Assembly (NCBI GenBank): GCA_019423445.1
Contig: JAHZBJ010000044.1
Span: forward strand, 4,162 to 10,826
DNA length: 6,665 nt
Origin: Oscillospiraceae bacterium
GTDB lineage: Bacteria; Bacillota; Clostridia; Oscillospirales; Ruminococcaceae
Direction of reading: 5' to 3'
The position numbers were made by a program, and so were the translations under genes. The notes under the pieces are model-generated. The model saw nothing but the letters and a program-made list of their open reading frames with translations, was not told where the DNA came from and made no database searches. Positions 5,728 to 6,665 of this stretch are shown here, in pieces. Position 1 is the stretch's first letter; each line of letters starts with the position of its first letter.

Positions 5728-6405
5728 TTACTCATCCTCCGTTTTTTCTATTATGGCAATCACCTGATCCAGCCGCTCTACACAGCCGTACAGGATTTTT
5801 TTGATCTCCTCGGTGGGCTGAACGGTATCCGGCACCATCACCGGCCGCATCCCCGCCCGGTGTGCCGCCGTCAGGCCGCTGGGGCTGTCCTCCAGCACCA
5901 TGCACCCCTCCGGTTCCGCCCCCAGCCGTGCCGCAGCCTCCAGAAAAATATCCGGTTCCGGCTTGGACCGCTTCACCATGTCTCCAAAGACCATGGCGTC
6001 CATATATGGGACAATCCCCGCCTTTTCCAGCTTGGGCAGCGCCGATTCCTCAGCGGTGGAGCTGGCCACCGCCCTCCGGATCCCCCGCTTCCGAAGATGT
6101 TCCAGAAGGGGAAACAACCCCGGTTTCACCGGGACGGGGTTTTTCTCCAGATACCGGTCCCAGCGGGCCCGGATCTCCTTCTTGATCTCCTCAAAGGGGT
6201 AGTCCTGGCCGTAATGGGCCAGGTAAATCTCCCTGGCGGCCTCGGCGTTCTTCCCCATGGTCAGGGGAAGCAGGTTCATAAAGGGCAGGCCCTTCTCCTC
6301 ATGGATCTGCCTGCGGAATTCCAGGCTGCGGCGCTCAGTGTCCAGCATCAGGCCGTCCATGTCGAAGATCACCGCCACCGGAGTCCTCTTGATTTCCCTG
6401 GTCAT
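5728..6405 (-). CDS. HAD-superfamily hydrolase, beta-phosphoglucomutase/sugar-phosphatase-like
   Basis: A 225-residue cytoplasmic HAD enzyme of the subfamily with a small helical cap between motifs I and II. Motif I is FDMDGLMLDTE, with nucleophile Asp15 and acid/base Asp17. Motif II is VASST (Ser115). Motif III is KRSKPEPD (Lys148), and motif IV is VLEDSPSG (Glu172, Asp173), which bind magnesium. The cap lies at about 25-90. Relatives include beta-phosphoglucomutases and phosphatases of small sugar phosphates or pseudouridine phosphate; the sequence alone does not choose. Its place between 6-phosphogluconate dehydrogenase and enzyme I points to sugar-phosphate metabolism. I chose ATG 6405 because AAAGGAAG (6413-6420) sits 7 bases upstream. 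An in-frame TTG at 6432, directly after the upstream stop, would add nine residues but has no good binding site. The stop TAA (5730-5728) lies 2 bases before ptsI. Confidence 0.92.
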   Translation of the reverse strand: MTREIKRTPVAVIFDMDGLMLDTERRSLEFRRQIHEEKGLPFMNLLPLTMGKNAEAAREIYLAHYGQDYPFEEIKKEIRARWDRYLEKNPVPVKPGLFPLLEHLRKRGIRRAVASSTAEESALPKLEKAGIVPYMDAMVFGDMVKRSKPEPDIFLEAAARLGAEPEGCMVLEDSPSGLTAAHRAGMRPVMVPDTVQPTEEIKKILYGCVERLDQVIAIIEKTEDE

Positions 6406-6412
6406 AGACAGT

Positions 6413-6420
6413 CTTCCTTT
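6413..6420 (-). promoter_or_regulatory. Ribosome binding site deciding the HAD gene start
   Basis: AAAGGAAG on the minus strand ends 7 bases before ATG 6405. It favours this start over the TTG at 6432, which is preceded only by CTGGGAATCC and has no usable Shine-Dalgarno match. Confidence 0.65.
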
Positions 6421-6432
6421 CCCTGCCGTCAA

Positions 6433-6665
6433 TTAGGATTCCCAGTGGGTGTGAAATACCCCTTCCCGGTCGATGCGGCGGTAGGTATGCGCTCCAAAGA
6501 AATCCCGTTGAGCCTGGAGCAGGTTGGCCGGGCATACCCCGGTGCGGTAACCGTCAAAATAGCTCAGGGCGCTGGTAAGGGCCGGGGCTGCCGTCCCGCT
6601 GAGGACGGCCAGGGCGGCAATACTGCGCCAGGCTGTCTGGGCTTTCTCCAGGGCCGGGGCAAAAG
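6433..6665 (-). CDS. gnd: 6-phosphogluconate dehydrogenase (decarboxylating), C-terminal part only
   Basis: The last 76 codons of a minus-strand gene that enters from the right edge and stops at TAA (6435-6433). The enzyme oxidatively decarboxylates 6-phosphogluconate to ribulose 5-phosphate with NAD(P) in the pentose phosphate pathway. The visible tail is diagnostic: PALTSALSYFDGYRTG, then ANLLQAQRDFFGAHTYRRID and GVFHTHW. In the family this tail threads into the partner subunit of the dimer. The Arg of QRD and the His of GAHTY (Arg446 and His452 in the sheep enzyme) contact substrate in the neighbouring active site; both are present. It ends at the usual place just after FHTHW, so the C-terminus is intact. 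It is the most upstream gene seen in the operon, 27 bases before the HAD hydrolase. The Rossmann domain and the operon promoter are outside the window. Confidence 0.95.
   Translation of the reverse strand, partial: FAPALEKAQTAWRSIAALAVLSGTAAPALTSALSYFDGYRTGVCPANLLQAQRDFFGAHTYRRIDREGVFHTHWES

Noticed and set aside
6430..6432. TTG as start of the HAD gene, abutting the gnd stop
   Set aside because: It lacks a Shine-Dalgarno match and adds nine residues ahead of the usual N-terminus. ATG 6405 has a suitably spaced AAAGGAAG.
6335..6535. A 66-codon minus-strand frame across the gnd/HAD junction
   Set aside because: It overlaps the diagnostic 6-phosphogluconate dehydrogenase C-terminus and the HAD N-terminus in another frame, with no supporting signal.

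Overview
The window looks like chromosomal DNA from a low-redundancy, fairly GC-rich member of the Clostridia, plausibly a gut Oscillospiraceae-type bacterium. This placement is an inference from Gram-positive ribosome binding sites (GGAGG-type), codon use, a Firmicutes-style HPr with both His15 and a Ser46-equivalent, and a lipoprotein with a classical lipobox. There are no rRNA, tRNA, CRISPR, IS or phage signatures. Genes are densely packed, and the two larger gaps (784-971 and 3465-3672) are both under 300 bases.

Region 1 (1-1931) is a divergent pair. On the minus strand, running off the left edge, is an acyl-CoA:6-aminopenicillanic-acid-acyltransferase-like Ntn hydrolase (peptidase family C45 type). 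Its first 261 residues are present, including the Cys-Thr-Thr nucleophile site. On the plus strand is a LysR-type regulator. The AT-rich 188-bp gap between them holds a promoter for each gene and a LysR-type T-N11-A inverted repeat. That repeat is placed about -63 from the predicted acyltransferase start and inside the regulator's own promoter, the usual layout for activation of the divergent gene plus autorepression. A separate perfect 14-bp palindrome lies in the acyltransferase leader.

Region 2 (1932-3672): a strong, nearly symmetrical bidirectional terminator separates the LysR gene from a convergent minus-strand gene. That gene encodes a 465-residue lipoprotein of unknown function, apparently built from three similar-sized extracytoplasmic domains and served by its own promoter.

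Region 3 (3620-6665) is a minus-strand central carbon operon. In transcription order it reads: 6-phosphogluconate dehydrogenase (C-terminus only), a beta-phosphoglucomutase/phosphatase-like HAD hydrolase, PTS enzyme I, then HPr, followed by a GC-rich hairpin. Gaps are 27, 2 and 49 bases. Enzyme I takes phosphate from PEP and passes it to HPr His15. The order ptsI then ptsH is the reverse of the common ptsHI arrangement. The HPr carries a short acidic insertion just before its regulatory serine. The promoter of this operon lies beyond the right edge.

I see no clearly undescribed system. The best candidates for follow-up are the LysR/acyltransferase regulatory module and its unknown substrate, the orphan lipoprotein, and the HPr variant.
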